22,377 nt of DNA from JBPOFM01 sp038259855 (GTDB lineage: Bacteria; Bacteroidota; Bacteroidia; Flavobacteriales; Flavobacteriaceae): assembly GCA_038259855.1 (NCBI GenBank), contig JBBSOJ010000019.1:1-22377 (forward strand), written 5' to 3'. Numbering within the stretch: position 1 is the stretch's first letter; every line of letters starts with the position of its first letter. Under the pieces are notes generated by a model that made no database searches, was not told where the DNA came from, and saw only the letters and a list, made by a program, of their open reading frames with translations. This document shows, one piece after another, positions 13,970-21,195 of this stretch. The position numbers were made by a program, and so were the translations under genes.

Positions 13970-15433
13970 CTATTTCTGCAATTGTTGCAACAGCTCTTGT
14001 ACCATTTTAAAATCGTCAAAATCGGCTCGGACGCCTTTAATTTCTTGGTAGGTTTCGTGCCCTTTTCCTGCGATTAAGATGATATCATTGGGTTGTGCCA
14101 TTTGACATGCGGTTTTAATTGCTTGTTTGCGGTCAGTAATTGATAACACCTTTTTGAAATTTTGTGGCTCGACACCTTTTTCAATATCTTCTATAATTAG
14201 TTCTGGGACTTCACTTCTTGGGTTGTCACTTGTAAAAATTACTTTAGTGCTTAGAGCCGATGCGATATGACCCATTTTTGGGCGTTTTGTTTTATCTCTA
14301 TCACCACCACAACCAACAACTGTAATCAATTCTTCATTTTTAGTTCGGATGCTGTTGATGGTTTCCAGAACATTTTGTAACGCATCTGGGGTATGGGCAT
14401 AATCGACAATGGCCGTTATTTTTTCATTCGAGATCAAATATTGAAAACGTCCGCTGACACTTTCCAATTCGCTAATCAACCGAAGATTTTCGACTTTTTC
14501 AAGACCTAATAATTCCGCAGTAGCATAAATTGCCAAAATGTTATAGGCATTAAAATTTCCGATCAATCGGGTCCAAACGTCACTATCATTGATTTTCAAC
14601 AACAATCCTGTCAACTGATTTTCTAAAATTGTGGCTTTGTAATCAGCATATGTTTTTAAGGCGTAGGTGGATTTTTTCGCTTTGGTATTTTGGAGCATTA
14701 CCAATCCATTTTTGTCATCACTGTTCACCAAGGCGAAAGCCTCTTTTGGCAAATTGTCAAAAAAGGATTTTTTGACATCGCGATAGTCTGCGAACGTATC
14801 GTGATAATCTAAATGGTCATGCGATAAATTGGTGAAAATTCCCCCTTCAAATTTTAAACCCTCGGTTCTATTTTGATGAATGCCATGCGAACTTACTTCC
14901 ATAAAGCAAAATTCAACACCTTCATCATTCATCATGCTTAAATACTTGTTGATGCTCAAGGAATCTGGTGTGGTGTGCGTGGCCTTGTATTCTTGAGTAT
15001 CTACCAAAACTTTGACTGTAGAAAGCAATCCAACTTTAAAACCGGCTTTCTTAAAGAGTTGATACAATAAAGTCGCTACAGTCGTTTTGCCGTTTGTACC
15101 GGTCACGCCGACCAACTTTAAGTTTTCAGACGGGTTGTCATAATAATTAGAAGCCATAAAAGCCAAGGCTTGGCTAGTACTTTCAACTTGAATATATGTA
15201 ATCCCGTTTTGACGTTCTTCGGGCACGATTTCGCAAACAATGGCAATGGCACCTTTTTCAATGGCTGTGTCAATAAATTGATGCCCATCCGAAATGGTTC
15301 CTGTAATGGCAACAAATACATCACTATTAGCAATAAGGCGAGAATCAAAATGAATGGCATTCACCTGCACGCCCGTGCTGCCAACAACAGCATTGATGGT
15401 CACTTTATACAATATGTCCTTTAATTCGGTCAT
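13970..15433 (-). CDS. murE: UDP-MurNAc-L-Ala-D-Glu--meso-diaminopimelate ligase MurE
   Basis: MurE adds the third residue of the wall peptide using ATP. The 487-residue protein shows the N-domain DSRLIANSDVFVAI block (30-43), P-loop GTNGKTT (112-118), the HDHLDYH segment of the central domain (205-211) and the amino-acid selecting motif DNPR (403-406). DNPR is the signature of enzymes that use meso-diaminopimelate; lysine-adding enzymes have a different tetrapeptide. This predicts a meso-DAP wall. The ATG overlaps the ftsI stop as TAATG, so the two are probably translationally coupled. Downstream mraY follows after a 104-bp repeat-bearing spacer. Specificity is inferred from the motif and not proven. 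Confidence 0.97.
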   Translation of the reverse strand: MTELKDILYKVTINAVVGSTGVQVNAIHFDSRLIANSDVFVAITGTISDGHQFIDTAIEKGAIAIVCEIVPEERQNGITYIQVESTSQALAFMASNYYDNPSENLKLVGVTGTNGKTTVATLLYQLFKKAGFKVGLLSTVKVLVDTQEYKATHTTPDSLSINKYLSMMNDEGVEFCFMEVSSHGIHQNRTEGLKFEGGIFTNLSHDHLDYHDTFADYRDVKKSFFDNLPKEAFALVNSDDKNGLVMLQNTKAKKSTYALKTYADYKATILENQLTGLLLKINDSDVWTRLIGNFNAYNILAIYATAELLGLEKVENLRLISELESVSGRFQYLISNEKITAIVDYAHTPDALQNVLETINSIRTKNEELITVVGCGGDRDKTKRPKMGHIASALSTKVIFTSDNPRSEVPELIIEDIEKGVEPQNFKKVLSITDRKQAIKTACQMAQPNDIILIAGKGHETYQEIKGVRADFDDFKMVQELLQQLQK

Positions 15434-17430
15434 TATATGTTCAGTGTTACGATTTGGTTTCTTTTTATTTTAATTCCTTTTTCTATGGATTGCTTTTTTA
15501 CCATTCCGATGCCTTCAAGCTTCACTTTTAAACCTAGATTCTCTAAAAGAGAAATGGCATCCATTGCTGGCATTCCAATAACATTTGGCATGACCGTTTT
15601 ATAAGTTTCAGCTACTTCATAGTAAGATTCGTATTCTTTTTCTACTTTAGAATCCGTAAAGACGAGTGACTTAACCTCATCCGTAATGGGCGTATCTGTA
15701 AAAATTTTCTGCGCAATAGCTTTAAAGACCGGTCCGGAGACATCAGCACCATAATATCCTTTTTTGGTGCTCGGTTTATGAATCACCACAATGCAAGAAT
15801 ATTTAGGATTTTCAGAAGGAAAATAGCCAGCGAAAGAAGAAATGTATTTTCTGTTTTCAGACCAATCGGATAACCAATATTCCGTTCTGGCAGTTCCGGT
15901 TTTTCCAGACATAGAAAATGTAGGCGAGTATAAACTTCTACCAGTTCCTCTCTCAACGACATTTTTCATGATCGCCTGAAGCTTCTTAATCGTCTCATCA
16001 GAACATATTTTTTGCTCTATAATTTTCTTATCAACGCGTTCTATGAGTTTATCAAATTCCTTTACTTCCCTTAAAAAATGAGGTTTGACCATTTCGCCAT
16101 TGTTAGCAATAGCGTTGTAAAAGGTTAAGGTCTGCAATGGCGTCAGACTCAAATTGTAACCATATGCCATGGACGGTAGCGCATTCCGGCTCCATTTTTT
16201 ATCTCCAGGCGCAGGAATTTCGGGCAGCCCCTCACCGACAATAGCCAACCCAAGCGGCTCATCCAAGTGCCAACTTTTCAATCGGTTGATAAACTTGTTG
16301 GGCTGTTTGGAATAAATATCATCAATCATAGTTGCAAACCCCACATTGGAAGACACCTCTAGTGCGCGCGCAATTGAAATTTTTCCATTACCATGCGAAT
16401 CCGTGATAGATCTCCCATAAAAGCGTTTTGACCCGTTACCAGTATCCACAACATAAGACGTATCTATCAACTTATCTTCTAAAGCAGCGGCCAGAGCCAT
16501 CAATTTAAAAGTTGAGCCCGGTTCATGAGATTCACCCACAGCGTAGTTCAATTTTTCATAATAGAAGCCATCTTTAGACTTACCAAGATTCGAAATTGCT
16601 CTAACTTCTCCTGTTTGAACTTCCATGACTATGACGCAACCGTGTTCGGCTTCATAATACTCCAATTGCTTTAATAAAGCATGGTGCGCAATATCCTGGA
16701 TGTTGACATCAATCGTCGTATAAATATCCAAGCCGTCCTTCGGTTCTATTTCGTTGAAATCTGAAATCGGCTTCCATTGGCCTTGACCAATTTTTTGCTT
16801 CAAGCGATGTCCATTTGTACCTCGTAAGTATTTTTCTCCAAATGCACCATCAATACCGGCCCTCGTGACCGTGCCATCCTCTGAAAAACGCTCATAGCCA
16901 ATACTTCGTTGAGCAATACCACCCATCGGATGCTCACGTTTTGTAGTTTGCTCCACGATCAATCCACCTTTATAGGCTCCAAGTTTAAGCAAAGGGAAAT
17001 TGCGAATTCTTGTATAATCAGTATAGCTAATATTACGCGCAATCAAGAAGTATCTATTTTTATTCGCTCTAGCTTTTCGAAGTTGATTTTGATAATAGCT
17101 CGAAGATTTCCCGCTGTATTTGGAAAGTGAATCACTCAATGATTTCACATATTTTTCGAAAGTGTCATTTCTTGGTGTCAGCGCATCAAATCGGATGTCA
17201 TATTTGGGAATGGAGGTTGCCAATAAACTGCCATCAGATGCATACACATTACCTCTGTTGGCAGGAATTTCAACATTTTGAATGTTTCTTTCCTCTGCCA
17301 TGGCCCTGTATTTTTCACCCTGCACAAATTGAATTGTACAAAGCTTAAATACGACAGCACCCGCAAAGACAAACATGATGCCTGCAACAAAATACAATCG
17401 ATTCAATATGCTTTTTTCTGTAACTGCCAC
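15433..17430 (-). CDS. ftsI: Septal transpeptidase FtsI (class B PBP) with C-terminal PASTA domain
   Basis: FtsI cross-links septal peptidoglycan in the periplasm as partner of FtsW. The 665-residue protein has an N-terminal transmembrane anchor (about 11-33), a PBP dimerisation domain with RG.VYASDG (59-67), and a transpeptidase domain with all three active-site motifs: STFK (nucleophile Ser306, Lys309), SSN (360-362) and KTG (510-512). A PASTA domain occupies about 612-665 (VMPNVIGMPAMDAISLLENLG). PASTA domains are best known from Gram-positive PBP2x and kinases but are regular in Bacteroidota FtsI. The start is GTG at 17428-17430, 4 bp after the ftsL stop, with no nearer ATG. The stop overlaps the murE start. 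Confidence 0.96.
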   Translation of the reverse strand: MAVTEKSILNRLYFVAGIMFVFAGAVVFKLCTIQFVQGEKYRAMAEERNIQNVEIPANRGNVYASDGSLLATSIPKYDIRFDALTPRNDTFEKYVKSLSDSLSKYSGKSSSYYQNQLRKARANKNRYFLIARNISYTDYTRIRNFPLLKLGAYKGGLIVEQTTKREHPMGGIAQRSIGYERFSEDGTVTRAGIDGAFGEKYLRGTNGHRLKQKIGQGQWKPISDFNEIEPKDGLDIYTTIDVNIQDIAHHALLKQLEYYEAEHGCVIVMEVQTGEVRAISNLGKSKDGFYYEKLNYAVGESHEPGSTFKLMALAAALEDKLIDTSYVVDTGNGSKRFYGRSITDSHGNGKISIARALEVSSNVGFATMIDDIYSKQPNKFINRLKSWHLDEPLGLAIVGEGLPEIPAPGDKKWSRNALPSMAYGYNLSLTPLQTLTFYNAIANNGEMVKPHFLREVKEFDKLIERVDKKIIEQKICSDETIKKLQAIMKNVVERGTGRSLYSPTFSMSGKTGTARTEYWLSDWSENRKYISSFAGYFPSENPKYSCIVVIHKPSTKKGYYGADVSGPVFKAIAQKIFTDTPITDEVKSLVFTDSKVEKEYESYYEVAETYKTVMPNVIGMPAMDAISLLENLGLKVKLEGIGMVKKQSIEKGIKIKRNQIVTLNI

Positions 17431-17434
17431 TTAT

Positions 17435-17755
17435 TTATTGCTCTATTTGAGATGCTACTTTTATTTTTTTTGGGGGAATTACGGATGGCGCAATTCCTTT
17501 TTCTGCCATTTTATTGACGAGCGCTGATTCCATTTTCAGCTGCATGAGTTTTTTACGACCATCCACAAATGCCGAACGCCAATCTTTAACTTCATTGCCC
17601 AAGCGCGCGATTTCGTGAACCTTCTGATCAGTACTGTGTGAACTTGCAATCATAACTATCGCCAAAAAAGAAATAAAGAGAATAATTCTCCAATTTTTGA
17701 ACGAATCGTCACTGATGAGAAATGTTCCTTTTAGTATGTTGTAAATACTTTTCAT
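17435..17755 (-). CDS. FtsL-like cell division protein
   Basis: A 106-residue bitopic protein with a cytoplasmic N-terminus of about 22 residues, one transmembrane helix (about 23-38, RIILFISFLAIVMIAS) and an extracytoplasmic helix with coiled-coil potential (about 44-85, VHEIARLGNEVKDWRSAF). In E. coli, FtsL forms a complex with FtsQ and FtsB that activates FtsW/FtsI. FtsL proteins share little sequence, so the call depends on topology, length and position between rsmH and ftsI, which is where ftsL sits in dcw clusters. It follows rsmH after a 141-bp spacer, one of the few real gaps in the cluster, and is 4 bp before ftsI. The C-terminal tail is basic (PPKKIKVAS). Confidence 0.85.
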   Translation of the reverse strand: MKSIYNILKGTFLISDDSFKNWRIILFISFLAIVMIASSHSTDQKVHEIARLGNEVKDWRSAFVDGRKKLMQLKMESALVNKMAEKGIAPSVIPPKKIKVASQIEQ

Positions 17756-17896
17756 ATGCCGATATGTCCAGCGGACAACGCCCTAATGGAAAGACGTTTT
17801 TTATTTAAATTTTATTTCTATTGTTTTCAATATCCTTCTTCAATTGATTTAAGTCAATGTCAGTTAGCTCTCATTTCAGAAAGATCAAGGATTGGA
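17756..17896 (-). promoter_or_regulatory. rsmH-ftsL spacer with a small hairpin near the ftsL start
   Basis: The 141-bp gap has no ORF I can support. A GTCC-AGC-GGAC inverted repeat (17766-17776) ends 11 bp upstream of the ftsL ATG and could affect initiation. No TAnnTTTG element is visible, so I see no sign of an internal promoter. Confidence 0.3.
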
Positions 17897-18793
17897 TTAT
17901 ACCCTTTCAGCAATACGCAACTTGGCGCTTCTTGCTCTATTATTTTCTCTTATCTCTGTTTTAGAAGGCACAATTAAGCCATTTACTTTTTGCAATGGCA
18001 CTTCAAAATTTCCAAAGACATCTCGTTCAGGCTCTCCTTCAAACATGCCATTTCTGATAAATCGTTTTACCAATCGATCTTCTAACGAGTGATAAGAAAT
18101 ACAACTCAATCGGCCTCCTTTTTTCAAAATGTCAGGCGTCTGAATCAACAATTCTTTTAAAGCTTCAATTTCTTGATTCACTTCAATGCGGATCGCTTGA
18201 TAAATTTGAGCCAATACCTTATGTTCATTTTTATGCTTAACAAACTTTTTAAGCACCTCTTTTAAATGCTCACTGGTTTTAATCTCGGCATTTTTACGCT
18301 CATTAATAATGACGTTTGCCATGGCTGGTGCTTGGCGTAACTCTCCATACTGCAAAAACACGTCTTTTAATTGCTCTTCTTCATATTTGTTGATGACATG
18401 AAATGCTGAAAGTTGACTGTTTTGATTCATTCGCATATCCAAATCTGCTTCAAACCGAGTTGAAAATCCACGCTCTGCAACATCGAATTGATGTGATGAC
18501 ACCCCAAAGTCGGCGAGAATACCATCAACCTGTTTTGCCCCATAAAACCTTAAAAACCGTTTGATGAATCTAAAGTTTTCATGAATCAATGTAAAGCGAT
18601 CGTCATCTATACTATTTAAAAGAGCGTCTTTATCCTGATCAAAGGCATACAATGTCCCATTAGGGCCCAATCGGCTCAAAATCTCAAGGCTATGGCCACC
18701 GCCTCCAAAAGTCACATCAACATAAATGCCTTCAGGCTGAATGTTTAGACCGTCAACGGTTTCGGTTAATAAAACTGCATTATGATACTCCAT
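17897..18793 (-). CDS. rsmH: 16S rRNA (cytosine1402-N4)-methyltransferase RsmH (MraW)
   Basis: RsmH methylates N4 of C1402 in the ribosomal P-site region of 16S rRNA using SAM. The 298-residue product begins MEYHNAVLL at the ATG 18791-18793. A longer reading (317 residues from 18850) exists but its first 19 residues lie inside mraZ and do not resemble the family, whose members start with a Y/H-H-xPV-like block. SAM-binding sequence VDVTFGGGGHS is at 25-35, followed by the DFGVSSHQFD motif and the C-terminal SYHSLEDRLVKRFI block. It overlaps mraZ by 14 bp, a standard mraZ-rsmH coupling, and is followed by a 141-bp spacer before the ftsL-like gene. Confidence 0.96.
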   Translation of the reverse strand: MEYHNAVLLTETVDGLNIQPEGIYVDVTFGGGGHSLEILSRLGPNGTLYAFDQDKDALLNSIDDDRFTLIHENFRFIKRFLRFYGAKQVDGILADFGVSSHQFDVAERGFSTRFEADLDMRMNQNSQLSAFHVINKYEEEQLKDVFLQYGELRQAPAMANVIINERKNAEIKTSEHLKEVLKKFVKHKNEHKVLAQIYQAIRIEVNQEIEALKELLIQTPDILKKGGRLSCISYHSLEDRLVKRFIRNGMFEGEPERDVFGNFEVPLQKVNGLIVPSKTEIRENNRARSAKLRIAERV

Positions 18794-19247
18794 GATCCTC
18801 CTCTTGTCCCATGACGTCTTCCGCCAAATCGGCAAAATCACCAGTGGCATCGTCTATGGCCTGTTCGTATTTATCTTTATCCCAGATTTCAATGATATTT
18901 ATGGCAGATGACACCACGATATCTTTTGTGATATCCGAAAACACCATTAAATCTTTCGGGATCAACAATCGCCCTGTGGCATCAACTTCAATTACTTTTA
19001 CACCTGCTGTGAAGCGACGTATAAAATCATTGTTTTTCTTGACGAAACGGTTCAATTTGTTGACTTTTTCCATCAAAATTTCCCATTCTGCCATTGGGTA
19101 TAACTCAAGACAAGGCTGGAACACTGCGCGTTTTAATACAAACCCCTCTTGCAGCATAGGCAACAACTGCTTTTTGATGGCAGCCGGAAGCATTAGCCTC
19201 CCTTTGGCATCTACTTTGCATTCGTATGTTCCTATTAATGAGTTCAA
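18780..19247 (-). CDS. mraZ: Transcriptional regulator MraZ (head of dcw cluster)
   Basis: MraZ is a ring-forming DNA-binding protein that represses its own dcw operon in E. coli. It consists of two SpoVT/AbrB-like half-domains, here with motifs DAKGR (13-17) and DATGR (89-93), each followed by L.IP/LP. I place the start at the TTG 19245-19247, giving MNSLIGTYECKVDAKGRLML and 155 residues, which is family length. The in-frame GTG at 19302-19304 would add 19 residues unlike the family and falls inside the GTGGT operator and upstream of the -7 element, so it is rejected. No in-frame ATG is available. The C-terminal tail is acidic. It overlaps rsmH by 14 bp. Confidence 0.93.
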   Translation of the reverse strand: MNSLIGTYECKVDAKGRLMLPAAIKKQLLPMLQEGFVLKRAVFQPCLELYPMAEWEILMEKVNKLNRFVKKNNDFIRRFTAGVKVIEVDATGRLLIPKDLMVFSDITKDIVVSSAINIIEIWDKDKYEQAIDDATGDFADLAEDVMGQEEDHGVS

Positions 19248-19280
19248 AATGACATGTTTATAATTAAAACGACAATAATT

Positions 19281-19288
19281 CAAAGATA
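19281..19288 (-). promoter_or_regulatory. Putative -7 element of the dcw cluster promoter
   Basis: The minus strand reads TATCTTTG, a perfect match to TAnnTTTG, 33 bp upstream of the chosen mraZ TTG start. The -33 position falls inside the MraZ boxes and is not a good TTTG. The position supports the TTG start over the upstream GTG. Confidence 0.6.
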
Positions 19289-19297
19289 TTGAAATTA

Positions 19298-19325
19298 TTA
19301 CCACATTTTACCACAATCTACCACA
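19298..19325 (-). promoter_or_regulatory. MraZ-box array: three 10-bp-phased direct repeats
   Basis: On the minus strand, TGTGGTA occurs three times with a period of exactly 10 bp (plus-strand CCACA at 19301, 19311 and 19321). E. coli MraZ binds TGGGN repeats spaced 10 bp apart upstream of mraZ; the phasing is the same and the word is close. The array begins 10 bp upstream of the -7 element, over the -33 region, a typical place for autorepression. Confidence 0.75.
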
Positions 19326-19343
19326 TTTGTTTATAAGTTTCAG

Positions 19344-19369
19344 ATTTCTTACAAAAATCAGTAAGAAAT
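19344..19369. promoter_or_regulatory. Perfect 9-bp inverted repeat in the mraZ/hydrolase divergent spacer
   Basis: ATTTCTTAC and GTAAGAAAT are separated by eight bases. The site lies 19 bp beyond the MraZ boxes and between two divergent promoters, where a dimeric regulator could act on both. No terminator function is likely, as it is upstream of both genes. Confidence 0.4.
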
Positions 19370-19509
19370 TCAGTCCTATGCACTATTTAATTATTTGATT
19401 ATAAGTTGATTAAAAAGTGGTAAATAAGTTGTTGACCAATTGTCGAAAAGTATTACTGGCAGATTCAACGTAAGTCTGATTAAAAAAAATTATATTACCT
19501 TGAAATACC

Positions 19510-19517
19510 TATATTTG
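19510..19517 (+). promoter_or_regulatory. Putative -7 element of the hydrolase-engB transcript
   Basis: TATATTTG matches TAnnTTTG perfectly, 27 bp upstream of the ATG at 19545. A -33 TTTG at the usual distance is not seen. Confidence 0.5.
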
Positions 19518-19544
19518 TTTTTTGAGCAATAGATTAACCATTCG

Positions 19545-20309
19545 ATGAGATACCGTTTAAAAAAGGAAAAAAACTACAGTTATATTGAAGAAGGCGAAGG
19601 GCAGCCAATCGTCGTACTGCATGGACTGATGGGAGGATTAAGCAATTTTGATGCGGTCTTACACTATTTTGGATCAAAAGGTTATAGAGTAATCATACCT
19701 GAATTGCCTATATATTCCCAATCACTTTTAAAAACCAATGTTCGTAGCTTCGCAAAATATCTTCATGATTTTATTGCTTTTAAAGAATTAGATAACGTCA
19801 TTCTTTTGGGCAACTCCCTTGGAGGACATATTGGTCTTTATCATACAAAACTATATCCGGCTAAAGTGAAAGCTTTGATCATTACCGGAAGTTCGGGATT
19901 GTATGAAAGTGCCATGGGTGGCGGCTACACCAAACGTGGTGATTATGAGGTTATAAAGAAAAAAGCACAAGATGTTTTTTACGACCCCGCCGTGGCAACA
20001 AAAGCCATTGTTGATGAAGTATATGAGACCGTGAACGATCGAAATAAACTTATAAAAACCTTGGCGATCGCTAAAAGTGCCATTCGTCATAATATGGCAA
20101 AAGATTTGCCTAAAATGAATCTCCCTGTTTGCATTATTTGGGGACGAAATGATTCTGTTACGCCGCCAGAAGTGGCAGATGAATTTCATGAATTGTTACC
20201 AAATTCTGAATTATTTTGGATTGATAAATGTGGGCATGCCGCTATGATGGAACACCCTGATGAATTCAATGACATTTTGGATGCATGGCTTCAGAAGAAA
20301 GGACTTTGA
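19545..20309 (+). CDS. Alpha/beta hydrolase
   Basis: A 254-residue cytosolic alpha/beta-hydrolase fold protein without signal peptide or membrane segment. The full catalytic triad is visible: nucleophile Ser91 in GNSLGG, Asp203 in WGRNDSVTPP, and His231 in CGHAAMMEHP. The oxyanion-hole motif HGLMGG lies at 26-31. The fold covers esterases, C-C bond hydrolases and haloperoxidases, and nothing in the sequence fixes a substrate. I recall this gene as a regular neighbour of engB and mraZ in Flavobacteriaceae, divergent from the dcw cluster, but the functional reason is unknown. It has its own promoter-like element and is followed by a 260-bp repeat-rich spacer before engB, on the same strand. Confidence 0.92.
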   Translation: MRYRLKKEKNYSYIEEGEGQPIVVLHGLMGGLSNFDAVLHYFGSKGYRVIIPELPIYSQSLLKTNVRSFAKYLHDFIAFKELDNVILLGNSLGGHIGLYHTKLYPAKVKALIITGSSGLYESAMGGGYTKRGDYEVIKKKAQDVFYDPAVATKAIVDEVYETVNDRNKLIKTLAIAKSAIRHNMAKDLPKMNLPVCIIWGRNDSVTPPEVADEFHELLPNSELFWIDKCGHAAMMEHPDEFNDILDAWLQKKGL

Positions 20310-20569
20310 GAGACAGGATACAGATACGGATGACGGATGACCATAAGAAAAAAGCGAAGTTGAAGTTGAAATTGAAGAGTTGGAAGCATGAAGAACGAAT
20401 CACGTAGTTGCAAGATTGAAGATAAATAAAGTAAAATTACAAGAATTTCCTTGTGACCTTTGCGTAAACTTTGCGCTCATTGCGGTTGAAATTTTCAAAT
20501 ATAAATTCCAAAACATAAATTGAAATAATAACTGCAGACCGAAAACTGAAGACTGAAGACTATTAAACC
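20310..20569 (+). repeat. Repeat-rich spacer between the hydrolase gene and engB
   Basis: The 260-bp spacer has no ORF I can support. It contains a purine-rich run of GAAGTTGAAGTTGAAATTGA type (20356-20386), a block of phased TTGCG words (20449-20487), and a degenerate tandem CTGAAGACTGAAGACT at 20547-20562 ending 7 bp before the engB ATG. No terminator or perfect promoter core is visible. Confidence 0.55.
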
Positions 20570-21184
20570 ATGATTATCAAAACCGCTGAATTTATAATGA
20601 GTAACTCCGAAGTGGCTAAATGCCCCAAGGATGTAATGCCTGAATATGCCTTCATTGGTCGGAGTAATGTCGGGAAGTCTTCTCTGATTAACATGTTGAC
20701 GAACCATAAGAATTTAGCAAAAACATCTGGTCGCCCAGGAAAAACCCAATTGATTAATCATTTTCTGATTAATAAGAATTGGTATTTGGTTGATTTACCA
20801 GGGTACGGCTATGCCAAAGTTTCCAAAACGTCAAAAAAGAAATTTCAAAAATTTATAACCGATTATTTCGAAAAACGAACGCAGTTGGTGGGTGCTTTTG
20901 TGTTGGTAGATATCAGACATGAGCCTCAAAAAATCGATTTGGAATTCATGGAATATATGGGTATCAAAGGAATTCCGTTTTCTATTATTTTTACCAAAGC
21001 GGATAAATTAAAGCCCAAAGTCATTGAACGCAATGTCAACGCTTATACCGAGGAGCTTTTAAAAACCTGGGAAGAAACACCTCTCTATTTTATTACCAGT
21101 TCAACCTCCAATGTGGGTCGTGATGAAGTCTTGCATCACATTGCAGAAACGAATGATGAGATTAATGGATTGCAGCAGAATTAA
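20570..21184 (+). CDS. engB: Ribosome biogenesis GTP-binding protein EngB (YihA/YsxC)
   Basis: EngB is an essential-type TRAFAC GTPase that assists late assembly of the 50S ribosomal subunit. The 204-residue protein has G1 GRSNVGKSS (30-38), the switch region with SGRPGKTQ (53-60), G3 DLPG (75-78) and G4 TKAD (142-145), and the G5-like TSS loop (176-178). Length matches the family. The ATG start gives the usual MIIKTAEFIMSN N-terminus. It follows the hydrolase gene after a 260-bp repeat-rich spacer and is 11 bp upstream of the TPR protein gene, with which it may share a transcript. Confidence 0.97.
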   Translation: MIIKTAEFIMSNSEVAKCPKDVMPEYAFIGRSNVGKSSLINMLTNHKNLAKTSGRPGKTQLINHFLINKNWYLVDLPGYGYAKVSKTSKKKFQKFITDYFEKRTQLVGAFVLVDIRHEPQKIDLEFMEYMGIKGIPFSIIFTKADKLKPKVIERNVNAYTEELLKTWEETPLYFITSSTSNVGRDEVLHHIAETNDEINGLQQN

Positions 21185-21195
21185 AATTCTATTAT

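Noticed and set aside
18794..18850. Longer RsmH start adding 19 residues
   Set aside because: The added residues lie inside mraZ, do not resemble the family, and the ATG at 18793 gives the normal N-terminus and a typical 14-bp overlap.
18811..19263. 150-residue plus-strand ORF opposite mraZ
   Set aside because: Antisense shadow of mraZ with no recognisable motif; mraZ has clear family motifs on the other strand.
19851..20189. 112-residue minus-strand ORF in the hydrolase gene
   Set aside because: Antisense shadow; the plus-strand gene has an intact catalytic triad.
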